NCBI GenBank assembly: GCA_009930275.1
Contig: RZYP01000015.1
Coordinates: forward strand, 1-36,480
Reading direction: 5' to 3'
Length of the DNA stretch: 36,480 nt
Origin: Negativicutes bacterium
GTDB taxonomy: Bacteria > Bacillota_C > Negativicutes > Acidaminococcales > Acidaminococcaceae
In this document: positions 7,300 through 15,579 of the stretch, piece by piece
How the letters are laid out: each line of letters begins with the position of its first letter
Numbering within the stretch: the stretch's first letter is position 1
The notes under the pieces: generated by a model
The model's input: only the letters and a program-made list of their open reading frames with translations
What the model was told of the DNA's origin: nothing
The model's database searches: none
Program-made: the position numbers and the translations under genes

Positions 7300-8652
7300 A
7301 TGCTGAGCACAACTTTTTCCCTGGACAACAGCAGTAACAAACCGCTGTATCTCCAGTTGGCTGAACAATTTAAAAAAGAAATACGGTTGAATCACATAGC
7401 CGGAGATACTCGACTGCCCTCAATACGCAAACTGGCAGCTGCGCTAAATCTCAGCCGTACAACCGTTGAGACGGCCTACAGTCTTCTTTTAGCCGAAGGT
7501 TATATCATGAGTCAGCCAAAGCGTGGCTATGTCGCCCTAAGTCTAAGTGAGCTGCCAACGGTAACCCGCGCAATCCCGCCTAACAAAGCAAAAGATATGC
7601 CGGTAACATTCGATTTTGCCAATAATTACATCGACATACGCACTTTTAATGCCGCTCTCTGGCGCCGCTGCATTAACAACGCCCTCCGGGAACCACGGAA
7701 TATAGCTACCTACGGGCAGGCACAAGGGGAAAACAAACTGAGGGAAACCTTAGCCAAATACAGCTATGACGCTCGCGGAGTAATTGCCACGCCTGAACAA
7801 ATAGTAATCGGTGCGGGCGTGCAAAGTCTTTTGGAAATATTGATAGGAATCCTACAGCCTGAACATAAGCGGGTCGCGCTCGAAGAACCCGGGTTCCCAC
7901 AAGCGGAACGCATTTTTAAAGACCATAACTGGCAAGTGGAAACATTTGCCGCCGAAAAAATAGACGATACCCTGCCGCCTTTACTCTTAGTGAGCCCTTC
8001 CAACCCTTACAAAGGCAGCTCTCTTTCTGCTGAAGAACGTTTATCTCTCCTGCACTGGACACAGCAAACCGACGGACTCATTATAGAAGACGATTACAAT
8101 GGCGAGTTCCGTTATTTTTCGCGCCCCATAGGCGCTTTGCAAGGCTTGGCGGGCGGTGACAAAATCATCTATTTCGGTTCCTTCTCAAGGCTTTTGATGC
8201 CTTCGCTGCGCATCAGCTACATGGTCTTGCCCCCGCAGCTGCTCCCCCGCTACAGCGCCTGCGCCACACTTTATAATCAAACCTCTTCGACCATCGAGCA
8301 ACTGGCTCTGGCCGAATTTATTGCCGGCGGCCATCTGCGGCGCCATGTCCGCCGTCTGCGCAAGCTCTATGCCTTAAAGAACAACCTGCTGAGGGAAGCC
8401 TTGGCAGAAATCTTCGGCAAACGCATCGAAGTCCGCTCTTATGCTTCAGGCCTGCATATACGACTGGCAGTCCTGACCGAAACGGCCTCTGAGGAATTAG
8501 CCAAAAAAGCGCTTGCTTGTGGCGTACGCATCATACCGGTGCAGCAAGCAGCCACGCAAAATAACCCTGAAATTCTGCTTTCCTTTGCAGGAATCAGCGA
8601 AGACCACATCCGTCCCGCTTTATTATTACTGAAGCAAGCCTGGTTTGCATGA
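7300..8652 (+). CDS. MocR-type regulator (GntR HTH + aminotransferase domain)
   Basis: A 450-residue regulator. A GntR-type winged helix-turn-helix at residues ~15-80 (LPSIRKLAAALNLSRTTVETAYSLLLAEGY) is joined to a fold-type I aminotransferase domain (~110-450), the MocR/PdxR/GabR layout. The aminotransferase part keeps SPSNPYKGSSLS and the Asp of IIEDDYNGEF. At the usual cofactor-lysine position the sequence reads FGSFSRLLMPSLRISYMV: Arg297 (codon AGG at 8188-8190) where most relatives have SFSK. If so, pyridoxal phosphate cannot form the normal Schiff base. The start ATG has AAGAGG eight bases upstream. It is divergent from the ato-like operon and could control it or only itself; it is followed by a bidirectional terminator. 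Confidence 0.9.
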   Translation: MLSTTFSLDNSSNKPLYLQLAEQFKKEIRLNHIAGDTRLPSIRKLAAALNLSRTTVETAYSLLLAEGYIMSQPKRGYVALSLSELPTVTRAIPPNKAKDMPVTFDFANNYIDIRTFNAALWRRCINNALREPRNIATYGQAQGENKLRETLAKYSYDARGVIATPEQIVIGAGVQSLLEILIGILQPEHKRVALEEPGFPQAERIFKDHNWQVETFAAEKIDDTLPPLLLVSPSNPYKGSSLSAEERLSLLHWTQQTDGLIIEDDYNGEFRYFSRPIGALQGLAGGDKIIYFGSFSRLLMPSLRISYMVLPPQLLPRYSACATLYNQTSSTIEQLALAEFIAGGHLRRHVRRLRKLYALKNNLLREALAEIFGKRIEVRSYASGLHIRLAVLTETASEELAKKALACGVRIIPVQQAATQNNPEILLSFAGISEDHIRPALLLLKQAWFA

Positions 8653-8687
8653 AAAAAGCTCTTCTCCTTAAGGAGAAGAGCTTTTTT
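8653..8687. terminator. Bidirectional intrinsic terminator
   Basis: An 11-bp perfect stem AGCTCTTCTCC / GGAGAAGAGCT with a TTAA loop is flanked by A-rich and T-rich runs on both sides. It can end both the MocR-type gene (plus) and the convergent dehydrogenase gene (minus). Confidence 0.9.
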
Positions 8688-8698
8688 AGCCTCAAAAT

Positions 8699-9451
8699 TT
8701 ATTTGGCCGTCAAGCCACCGTCGACGGCAACAATCGAACCCGTCATGTAACTGTTCATCGGCGATGCTAACGAGCAAATAACATGCGCTATTTCCCCGGG
8801 CTGGCCGATTCTGCCTAATGGATAAGGTTCTGCCATTTCTTCAATGGTATAGTCACCCGCCTGTAATTGCCTTTCTACAAGGGGTGTTGCCACGTCGCCG
8901 GGGCAGATGCAATTTACTCTCACGCGCGGCGCATAATCCAGGGCAAGAGCTCTGGTCAAGGCGACTACAGCGCCTTTGGAAGCACAGTAAACCGGGCAGC
9001 CGTAATTGCCTTCCAATCCGGCATCAGACGCAATATTAATAATGACGGAGCCGTGCTCGGTCATCAAGGGCAGCATTACTTGGCACAAAAATAGTGTTCC
9101 CTTGAGATTAATATCCATAATTTCCTGATACTCCGACTCCGTTACCAGTTCCAGCCATTGCTCACGATAAACCCCTGCGGAATTAACCAAAATGTCCACC
9201 CTTCCCGCTGCTGCACGCACAGCTTCCGCTGCTGCCTGGCAGCCTTCGACGGTGCTTACGTCTGCTTTGATAAACTTAACCATCTCAGGATCAGCGTCCA
9301 GTATTCCGAGCGCTGAAAGCCCTCTCTCTTCATTGCGGCCTATGATAAATACCTTGGCGCCGTCGGCCAGCATCGAGCTCGCTGTTGCCAAACCAATGCC
9401 CGAGGTGCCGCCGCTTATCACCACAATCTTGTCTTTCAATCCATAGTTCAT
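8699..9451 (-). CDS. Short-chain dehydrogenase/reductase (SDR)
   Basis: A classical SDR, 250 residues, NAD(P)-dependent and cytosolic. It has the nucleotide-binding GGTSGIG (residues ~14-20), the NSAG block (classical NNAG), a catalytic Ser in NIASDAG, and the YxxxK pair in VYCASK (around residue 150), then the PGDVATP block. I chose the ATG at 9451: its ATGA overlaps the stop of the upstream acetyltransferase gene and GAGGTG lies six bases before it; the GTG at 9460 would fall inside that ribosome binding site. The two genes are thus translationally coupled. FabG-like and glucose-dehydrogenase-like members look alike at this level, so the substrate is not assigned. No other fatty-acid synthesis gene is nearby. 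Confidence 0.9.
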   Translation of the reverse strand: MNYGLKDKIVVISGGTSGIGLATASSMLADGAKVFIIGRNEERGLSALGILDADPEMVKFIKADVSTVEGCQAAAEAVRAAAGRVDILVNSAGVYREQWLELVTESEYQEIMDINLKGTLFLCQVMLPLMTEHGSVIINIASDAGLEGNYGCPVYCASKGAVVALTRALALDYAPRVRVNCICPGDVATPLVERQLQAGDYTIEEMAEPYPLGRIGQPGEIAHVICSLASPMNSYMTGSIVAVDGGLTAK

Positions 9452-9876
9452 TGCATCCACCTCATCTTTATGCTTTCTTCACCGGTGTCTTCACCTTTAA
9501 AAACGAGAACAGGCTGAAAACCCTGGCTTAAATAAAAGTTTACGGCCCTTTCGTTGCGGGCGTATACATCAAGTTCCAGAAAACTAAACAAGCACTTGGC
9601 CTGCTCGATCAAAGCATGCCCCACACCTTTGTGTTGCTCATCACGACCGACAAACAGACCGCCTATCATATTTTCTTTGGCAAAACTCAAAAATCCAAGC
9701 ACCTTGTCGTTCTCTTCATACACATAGGTAATGCTTTTTGGCAAATGTTCTTGTTGAACTAGCGGCAGCTTCTGCCGCCAGAATTCTGCCGGTATGAAAG
9801 CGTGGGCAACTAAGGAAGTATCCAGCCACAGATTCGCCAACGCAGCAATTTCTTCGCTCTTCATTAACCTGATCAT
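9448..9876 (-). CDS. GNAT-family N-acetyltransferase (YjaB-like)
   Basis: A 142-residue single-domain GNAT protein that should use acetyl-CoA. It has the acetyl-CoA pyrophosphate-binding motif A in GGLFVGRDEQHKGVGHALIEQ (around residues 74-94) and the C-terminal ARNERAVNFYLSQGFQP block. The overall pattern (HAFIPAEFW near the N-terminus, LDVYARNE later) resembles E. coli YjaB. The ATG at 9876 is preferred: AGAGGTG lies seven bases upstream and swallows the alternative GTG at 9885. It is the first gene of a two-gene unit with the SDR. The acceptor substrate is unknown. Confidence 0.88.
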   Translation of the reverse strand: MIRLMKSEEIAALANLWLDTSLVAHAFIPAEFWRQKLPLVQQEHLPKSITYVYEENDKVLGFLSFAKENMIGGLFVGRDEQHKGVGHALIEQAKCLFSFLELDVYARNERAVNFYLSQGFQPVLVFKGEDTGEESIKMRWMQ

Positions 9877-9930
9877 TATTTTCACCTCTGTTGCCTTAAT
9901 AAATTCGCTAAAACAAATATTTATCCTGCC

Positions 9931-9966
9931 ATAAAAAGTGAGCTGCCCCTTTCTTAGGGGCAGCTC
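9931..9966. terminator. Intrinsic terminator after the two-component operon
   Basis: A 10-bp perfect stem GAGCTGCCCC / GGGGCAGCTC with a 7-base loop (9940-9966). On the minus strand it is followed by ACTTTTT, ending the histidine kinase transcript. The plus side also has a short T-rich tail, so it may work both ways. Confidence 0.88.
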
Positions 9967-9982
9967 TGTCTTTTAACAAAAT

Positions 9983-11521
9983 TTATAACAAACTATTAGG
10001 TTGCAGCGCAGGCGGCAGGACCATCATCACTGTAGTTTCAACATTCGGCTCGCTTGTCATGCTGACCTTAATATCGTGACGTTCCGCTATTTCTTTGGCG
10101 ATGGCAAGGCCGAGGCCCGTGCCGCTTTTATTTTTTTCAATTCTGGTCTTATAAAAACGTTCAAACACATGCGGCAAATCTTTGGCAGGTATGCCACAGC
10201 CGTGGTCGATTACTTTTAAAACATTTCCTTGTAGCTGAACCTCCACCTTACCGCCAAGCGGTGAAAACTTAATGGCATTATCCAGAAAAATCATCAGCAT
10301 CTGGCGTAGACGTCCATAATCAGCGTTAAGCGAATAAATATTAACATCTGTCGTTACTTCGACGCTGACGGCTTTCTTTTGACCGATATGCTGGCTGCTC
10401 CTTACTGTATCCTGCACAACATCGCACAGATTCAGCGGCGTTTTTTCTATCTGGAAATTATGATTCTGCAGGCGCGACAAATCAAGCAGGTCGTTGATCA
10501 AACGCTGCAAAAAGATACTTTCAGAAAGCATCTGTTTATGATATTCCTCAATCTGTTCCGGCGTATCAACAACTTTATCGCAAAGAGCTTCCAGCGAACC
10601 CCGTATGACTGTAACCGGCGTGCGCAGCTCGTGCGAAATATTAGCAATAAAGTCTTTCCGCAATTGGTCGAGTTTGGCGCTTTCCTGACTGGCAGCTTCG
10701 AGCCTTTCTCCAAGTATATCCAGAGCCTTTCCTAACTCACCAATTTCATCATTTTGGCGGACTTTGCTCCTGACAGCATAATCGCCCTCAGCCATTTCTT
10801 CGGCTGTCTTCTTCATTGTATTCAATGGTTTGGTGAACTTCAAAGAAAATAGCAGGCTGAAGAAAGAAGCCAGCAGTAAGGCAAGACCGACGCTGATAAA
10901 CAAAAGCTTCATACCCTGCCCTGCAGCCTCTTCCATTCCGGACAATGGTGAATGCAGCAAAACAACGCCGACTATTTCCCCGCTCTTATCCTGTATCGGC
11001 GTGGCAACGGTCAAAGTCGGCACCTGCAGTAACTGACTAAAACCTTGACCAAAAACTGTTCTTCCTCCAAAAGCTTCCTTGATGACCTTGTCCGCATCCG
11101 GCGGTAAATCCTTGTACATTATTATACGTGCCGGTCCGCCTTTGTGGTCACTGACTTCCAGATTCCTTTCACGGTCAACTATCCAGACATCATCCGCAGC
11201 AGAGCTGCTTAAAAACCTGAGCATGGAAGAATAACCCCAGCCGCCGAACTGACCTCCTTGGCGCGGTTCAGGCTTTTTGCCTTCCTTTCCCGCCTCCTCA
11301 GCCTGCTTTGGGGCCATCTTCTCCCGCCACGCCACTACCTGTTCACGCGTGTCCACCATGGCCTCGGCGATTTTAATCGCACGTTGCTCCAGCTCTGCTT
11401 TCTTTAAGGCTTCTGTATGCTGCCAAAAAAGAAAGCGAAAGCTGCTGCCGACAACAAGGGCAAAAATTAACAGAGCCGCGGCAAAATAAAATGTCAGCTT
11501 CAGTGCAATTCTATTTTTCAT
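9983..11521 (-). CDS. Sensor histidine kinase
   Basis: A 512-residue membrane histidine kinase. It has a transmembrane helix at ~7-30, an extracytoplasmic sensor of ~170 residues with a charged, glycine-rich insert (near KKPEPRQGGQFGGWGY), and a second helix near 205-227 (LLFISVGLALLLASFF). Then come HAMP, a HisKA dimerisation domain with the phosphoacceptor His in DFIANISHELRTP, and a HATPase domain with DNAIKFSP, DHGCGIP and GTGLGLAI. The ATG at 11521 is chosen because GAGGAG lies seven bases before it; it overlaps the response-regulator gene by 11 nt. The domain order resembles PhoR/VanS/BaeS-type kinases. The signal is unknown; the divergent secreted protein at 12.4 kb is a plausible target. 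Confidence 0.94.
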   Translation of the reverse strand: MKNRIALKLTFYFAAALLIFALVVGSSFRFLFWQHTEALKKAELEQRAIKIAEAMVDTREQVVAWREKMAPKQAEEAGKEGKKPEPRQGGQFGGWGYSSMLRFLSSSAADDVWIVDRERNLEVSDHKGGPARIIMYKDLPPDADKVIKEAFGGRTVFGQGFSQLLQVPTLTVATPIQDKSGEIVGVVLLHSPLSGMEEAAGQGMKLLFISVGLALLLASFFSLLFSLKFTKPLNTMKKTAEEMAEGDYAVRSKVRQNDEIGELGKALDILGERLEAASQESAKLDQLRKDFIANISHELRTPVTVIRGSLEALCDKVVDTPEQIEEYHKQMLSESIFLQRLINDLLDLSRLQNHNFQIEKTPLNLCDVVQDTVRSSQHIGQKKAVSVEVTTDVNIYSLNADYGRLRQMLMIFLDNAIKFSPLGGKVEVQLQGNVLKVIDHGCGIPAKDLPHVFERFYKTRIEKNKSGTGLGLAIAKEIAERHDIKVSMTSEPNVETTVMMVLPPALQPNSLL

Positions 11522-12209
11522 GTAAATTCTCCTCAAAACGGTAGCCTACGCCCCAAATGGTTTTAATGTCCCATTTCTCGTGTGGCATCATTTCCAATTT
11601 CGCCCTCAATCTTTTAATGTGCGAATCGACGGTTCTACTGTCGCCGAAATAATCATAACCCCAAATACTATCCAAGAGATTTTCCCTGGTAAAGACCTTG
11701 TTCTTGTTTTTGGCCAAAGTCCAGAGCAGCTCGACTTCCTTCTTGGTTAAATTTATGCGCTGTCCGGCTACCGTCACACTATACTCGTCAAGATCTATGA
11801 CCAAATTATCTATGACAAAACTATTCTTGGCCTGTTTTTCAATTTGCATCCGGCGCAAGGTGGCACGGATTCGCGCCATAACTTCAGCGGCCGAAAAAGG
11901 TTTGACAATGTAATCATCAGCGCCGATGTCAAGACCCATTATTTTTTCGAAGTCTTCGCCACGAGCCGTGACCATGATAATCGGCACCATGGAAATTTTG
12001 CGTATTTCCCGGCACACTTCAAAACCATCTTTTTTGGGCATCATGACGTCAAGAAGTATGATCTGGATATCTGAACCATATTTATTGAATTTGACTAACG
12101 CATCTTCGCCGTCCAGAGCTATTACAGGGTCGAAGCCTTCTTTTTGCGCATAATTCGACAAAATGGAAGTAATCTGCTCGTTATCATCAGCAATTAAAAT
12201 TTTCGCCAC
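11511..12209 (-). CDS. OmpR/PhoB-family response regulator
   Basis: A 232-residue response regulator. The receiver domain (1-120) has the acidic pair Asp8-Asp9, phosphoacceptor Asp54 in IILLDVMMP, the conserved Thr in MVTARGED, and Lys in IVKPFSAAEV. The C-terminal OmpR-type winged helix (~135-228) has LTKKEVELLWTLAKNKNKVFTRE and RTVDSHIKRLRAKLE. The GTG at 12209 is favoured: it follows GGAAGGTGG with eight bases' spacing and gives the standard VAKILIADD start; the frame is open to 12221. It is the first gene of the pair with the kinase. A perfect TATAAT (12240-12235, minus) lies just upstream, with no clear -35 box. Confidence 0.94.
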   Translation of the reverse strand: MAKILIADDNEQITSILSNYAQKEGFDPVIALDGEDALVKFNKYGSDIQIILLDVMMPKKDGFEVCREIRKISMVPIIMVTARGEDFEKIMGLDIGADDYIVKPFSAAEVMARIRATLRRMQIEKQAKNSFVIDNLVIDLDEYSVTVAGQRINLTKKEVELLWTLAKNKNKVFTRENLLDSIWGYDYFGDSRTVDSHIKRLRAKLEMMPHEKWDIKTIWGVGYRFEENLHEK

Positions 12210-12328
12210 TATGGCCACCACCTTCCTAATACCTATTATACCCAGTTTTATGTCTTTTTTATGGCTGCGTTAGTAAAAAAAACTTATTTTTTCAAAGAAA
12301 AAAACATTTTTTCGCCACAAAGCCTAGC

Positions 12329-12334
12329 TATACT
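12329..12334 (+). promoter_or_regulatory. Candidate -10 box of the secreted repeat-protein gene
   Basis: TATACT stands 55 bp upstream of the start codon in a very A/T-rich divergent region. The -35 position (TTTTTT at 17-bp spacing) is poor, so an activator, possibly the neighbouring response regulator, may be needed. No clear direct-repeat operator was found. Confidence 0.35.
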
Positions 12335-12388
12335 TAAGCCAAGGTCAAGAGAACCGAAATTTCAAAAAATAAAATAGGAGTGATTAAT

Positions 12389-13255
12389 ATGAAAAAAATG
12401 AAATCAGCTTTAATTTTAGGAGCCTTAGTAACAGCATTGGGCGTTTCTACTGCTTTTGCTGGAACGAGCGGCGCAGATTACGATCAAAACCCTCACAAAA
12501 TGCGTGACAAGCTCCAACAGTATGTCCAATCCGAAAAAGGCGCAGGCAAATTCGAATGCAATAATGCCGGCCCCCGCCAAGGCATGCACAAACATCAAGG
12601 CTTCGCTAAAATGCAAGCCCGCGGTGCTGAAATCCTGGCTTCTCTAACCGGTCGCGATGCTAATGCCATCAGGGAAGAAGCAAAAACCAGCAATAAGAGA
12701 ATCTCAGATATGGCCAAAGACGCAGGCGTTTTTGAACAGTTCCAGGCAAAACGTCTGGAAGCTGCTAAAGAAAACCTAAACAAAGCCGTTGCTAATGGCA
12801 AGATGTCCCAAGAAAAAGCAGACCAAATCCTGAAAAATATCCAGGAAGGCAAACACCAAGGGCCACGTGATGGAATGAAAAAACACTATGGCATGCACAA
12901 ACATGCTGGTATGCATAAACATCAAGGCTTCGGCAAAATGCAAGCACGCGGCGCTGAAATCCTGGCATCTTTAACCGGTCGCGATGCTAATGCCATCAGG
13001 GAAGAAGCAAAAACCAGCAATAAGAAAATCTCAGATATGGCCAAAGACGCAGGCGTTTTTGAACAGTTCCAGGCAAAACGTCTGGAGGCTGCTAAAGAAA
13101 ACCTGAACAAGGCTGTGGCAGATGGCAAGATGTCCCAGGAAAAAGCAGACCAGATCCTGAAAAACATTCAGGAAGGCAAACCTATGGGACCACAAGGCGG
13201 CGGACATAAACACATGATGAAGCAAGGTCCGCGTGACGGCAGCTGCCAAAAATAA
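12389..13255 (+). CDS. Secreted His-rich protein with two tandem repeat domains
   Basis: A 288-residue protein of unrecognised function. A signal peptide (~22 residues, ending STAFA) implies export. The mature part holds two nearly identical copies of a ~90-residue unit (about 66-155 and 175-264), each with a helical core: ARGAEILASLTGRDANAIRE, KDAGVFEQFQAKRLEA, then NGKMSQEKADQILKNIQ. This resembles small helical DUF2680-type units. Around and between the units are His/Met/Lys clusters (MHKHQGF, KKHYGMHKHAG, GGHKHMMKQ) that could bind metal. The ATG at 12389 has AGGAG with good spacing. Being divergent from a two-component system recalls CpxP/Spy-type periplasmic proteins next to their regulators; that analogy is inference. 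Confidence 0.85.
   Translation: MKKMKSALILGALVTALGVSTAFAGTSGADYDQNPHKMRDKLQQYVQSEKGAGKFECNNAGPRQGMHKHQGFAKMQARGAEILASLTGRDANAIREEAKTSNKRISDMAKDAGVFEQFQAKRLEAAKENLNKAVANGKMSQEKADQILKNIQEGKHQGPRDGMKKHYGMHKHAGMHKHQGFGKMQARGAEILASLTGRDANAIREEAKTSNKKISDMAKDAGVFEQFQAKRLEAAKENLNKAVADGKMSQEKADQILKNIQEGKPMGPQGGGHKHMMKQGPRDGSCQK
12584..12853 (+). repeat. 270-bp in-frame direct repeat, copy 1
   Basis: The first copy of a long direct repeat inside the secreted His-rich protein gene. The second copy (12911-13180) is offset by 327 bp and differs by only a small number of mostly synonymous bases, which indicates recent duplication or ongoing gene conversion. Confidence 0.9.
12911..13180 (+). repeat. 270-bp in-frame direct repeat, copy 2
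   Basis: The second copy of the repeat at 12584-12853. The 57-bp linker between the copies encodes a Lys/His/Met-rich stretch. Confidence 0.9.
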
Positions 13256-13279
13256 CAGTTAAGCCCAAAAAATAAGCAA

Positions 13280-13311
13280 AAACAGCCTCTCCACTTTTGG
13301 AGAGGCTGTTT
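13280..13311. terminator. Bidirectional intrinsic terminator
   Basis: A 13-bp stem AAACAGCCTCTCC / GGAGAGGCTGTTT with a 6-base loop lies between convergent genes. T-rich tracts follow on both strands, so it can end the secreted repeat-protein gene and the MORN-protein gene. Confidence 0.9.
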
Positions 13312-13327
13312 CATTTTACCATACACT

Positions 13328-14455
13328 TTAGAAATCACTTGTTGAGGACGTTTGTCCTGCCGTTGGATTTATTTTATTCATCAGATCGTAATTCAAATAA
13401 TCAAGGGTTAAATTAAACGGCTTTTTCTTATCCGCCGGCAAAGCGTTATTAGTTTCATAGCCAAGCTTACGAATATACAAGTCAATATAATTGTTGTCTA
13501 TAAACAGCCATCTAGCAAACGCAGCTGTTCCTTTTCCCGTTTCACTATTAGGCTTGCCATACTTAGCAATTAAATTTTTCTTCGTTTCTTCAAATTTGCT
13601 CATTATTTCCTGTTCTGAATTGAAAAAGCTTGCACGGCCGCCGGCAAATTTCTCCTCGTAAAACCACGCCGTTAATTCCGCCGTTTCATTATTAAACTTG
13701 CCGGTAACCTTATAATAGCGTCCATTTTGGGGGCTGGGAAGCTTAGCACCAAACCCATAGTACTTGCCTAAAAACAACATGTCTACATACTCAGTGCCAG
13801 GTCTCTTGTTCAAAGTTTCTTCCACTGCCTTGCGTTCGGTTTCCCAAGGCATGGACAAAAAGCCTTCTAATGTACGGTTAGCAGCAGGATCATCAGCATG
13901 AAAGCCGTTCAGCCACTCGCCCTGATAAATGATTTTGCCGTTTTTATCTCTCTCTATGCCATAGCCATGCTGTTTATCCATCTGAAAATAGCCATCATAG
14001 CTTGTTCCGTCCGCTTTGGTAAAAACACCTTTGCCATGAGCGTAATTATGGTAAAATTCACCTTCATATTTTCTGCCGTCTGAGCGAATTACAGTTCCGT
14101 TTTGAGGTTGCCCGGCAGCAAAAATAATGTCATACTTATCGCCATTACTAAAATTTAATACGGCCCTGCCTTCGGCAAGCCCCTTTTTCATGGTCATTTT
14201 GCCCTCGGCCTCATATTTAGTTTTATCCTCATATTCAATCGTGTATTTGATCAAGCCCTCGCACTCGGCCAGACCGTTAAGACAAGGTCCGTCCCAGCTT
14301 GCCTCAAATTTTTCATAAGCTTCGTAGACCGGCAGACTAAAGCTGCACTTTCCTTCTTTAAATTTCACCTGCTCGGCAGCTACTACTGAAGAAAATGTAA
14401 CCATAAATGAAAATACTATTCCTGCCAGCAACATTAAAAGCTTAGTTGATTTCAT
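13328..14455 (-). CDS. Secreted MORN-repeat protein
   Basis: A 375-residue exported protein of unknown role. From the ATG at 14455 it has a signal peptide (MKSTKLLMLLAGIV..., cleavage near SVVAA). It then has a Cys-containing region (CSFSLPVYEAYEKF, GPCLNGLAECEGL) and about three MORN-like repeats around residues 130-205: YEGEFYHNYAHGKGVF, YDGYFQMDKQHGYG and YQGEWLNGF. The C-terminal ~170 residues are not recognised. The frame is open to 14476, but the later ATG gives a normal signal peptide and follows AAAGGATG. MORN repeats often act in membrane or protein contact. It is monocistronic, convergent with the secreted His-rich protein. Confidence 0.8.
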   Translation of the reverse strand: MKSTKLLMLLAGIVFSFMVTFSSVVAAEQVKFKEGKCSFSLPVYEAYEKFEASWDGPCLNGLAECEGLIKYTIEYEDKTKYEAEGKMTMKKGLAEGRAVLNFSNGDKYDIIFAAGQPQNGTVIRSDGRKYEGEFYHNYAHGKGVFTKADGTSYDGYFQMDKQHGYGIERDKNGKIIYQGEWLNGFHADDPAANRTLEGFLSMPWETERKAVEETLNKRPGTEYVDMLFLGKYYGFGAKLPSPQNGRYYKVTGKFNNETAELTAWFYEEKFAGGRASFFNSEQEIMSKFEETKKNLIAKYGKPNSETGKGTAAFARWLFIDNNYIDLYIRKLGYETNNALPADKKKPFNLTLDYLNYDLMNKINPTAGQTSSTSDF

Positions 14456-14592
14456 CCAATACACATCCTTTCCCACCTAATCTCAACATCCCCCCATGCC
14501 AATCTCTCAGAAATGCCAGATTGCTCAGAATAATCAATTCGCTAATGTTCAAAATAATCCTTCTCATAACAAAATATAATTGTGATTTGGCA

Positions 14593-14647
14593 GCAAAAGG
14601 CTGACTGAACAGTTTCGATTGTTCAGTCAGCCTTTTGCGGTTTTTTT
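14593..14647 (+). terminator. Strong plus-strand hairpin with T-run and no plus-strand gene before it
   Basis: A perfect 19-bp stem (14593-14611 with 14620-14638, 8-base loop) is followed in the plus direction by GG and seven T. On the minus strand no T-run follows. It therefore has plus-strand terminator polarity, yet the nearest plus gene upstream already ends at its own terminator near 13.3 kb. It may end an unannotated small RNA, or block antisense entry into the LysR gene. The rest of 14456-14674 shows no supported gene. Confidence 0.65.
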
Positions 14648-14674
14648 ACTATTTTTAACTCAATTTATTAAAAA

Positions 14675-15553
14675 CTATAATCTTTGATTGAACCTCTTTT
14701 CGTCTTTAAAATACCCAATAAGGAAATTTTTGAGCAGCATGACCGCGTTCGCTTTGTATTTACTCTTTTTCAAAAAAACATTTACATAACGCTTACAGGG
14801 CGGAACACCAATCGATTTCCTAACAACGCAGTCGGACCTTATCCCCGCATAAACAAATTGAGGAATAAAGGCCACACCCAAGCCCAAAGAAGAAATCTCC
14901 CTGAACATCGTATTAGTCTCGCTTTTTATTATCAGTTCCGGTTCAAACCCTGCCTTATTACAATAGAACTTAGTTATATTATTGACACTGCTATCATCAA
15001 ACATACCTATGAATTTATCATACGCAAAATCTCTCAGATTAATTGTTTGTTGCGCTGACTGCGGATGATTCTTCGGTAAAACAAGATATATTTCTTCTTC
15101 CAGCAAATTGCAATAATCCGGCGCCGGCAGTTTCTCTAGTGAAGCATCTATGCAGATATCCCAGTCACTGCCGCTATGCTGCATTATCTCCAGATTAATT
15201 CCAGGGTGCTTTTCCTTGAATTTGGCAACTATGTCCGGCAGATAAAAAGCGAGCACTCTCATCAATATCCTTACGGTTCCGGTTTCGGTGTCGTTCTTTA
15301 AATCTTTCAACTCCAGTCTTGCGTTCTCCATGGCAGCCAGTGCAGTCGTCACATAACTTAGAAGAATTTTGCCATTTTGATTTAAAATAATATTTTTCCC
15401 ATGGCGATCAAACAACTGCATGGCAAATTCTTCTTCAATATTTTTAATAATTTTGCTGACGGCAGGTTGTCCTATATGAAGAATTGCGCCAGCCTTAACC
15501 ATATTTTGACATTCTGCGACAGTCTTAAAACATTTTAAATGCGTCAGATCCAA
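14675..15553 (-). CDS. LysR-family transcriptional regulator
   Basis: A ~292-residue LysR regulator. The N-terminal winged helix-turn-helix (residues ~1-60) has the classic LysR core, HIGQPAVSKIIKNIEEEFAMQLFDR. The remainder is the periplasmic-binding-protein-like effector domain. The start is uncertain: the TTG at 15553 gives the usual LysR opening DLTHLKCFKTV and follows AAGGGTGG; GTG codons at 15562 and 15565 are alternatives but lie within that purine tract. It is directly downstream of the amidase gene (26 bp) and in the same direction, so it is likely part of the transporter-amidase operon and may regulate it. The effector is unknown. Confidence 0.9.
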   Translation of the reverse strand: MDLTHLKCFKTVAECQNMVKAGAILHIGQPAVSKIIKNIEEEFAMQLFDRHGKNIILNQNGKILLSYVTTALAAMENARLELKDLKNDTETGTVRILMRVLAFYLPDIVAKFKEKHPGINLEIMQHSGSDWDICIDASLEKLPAPDYCNLLEEEIYLVLPKNHPQSAQQTINLRDFAYDKFIGMFDDSSVNNITKFYCNKAGFEPELIIKSETNTMFREISSLGLGVAFIPQFVYAGIRSDCVVRKSIGVPPCKRYVNVFLKKSKYKANAVMLLKNFLIGYFKDEKRFNQRL

Positions 15554-15579
15554 AATATCCACCACCCTTCTGATTGATT

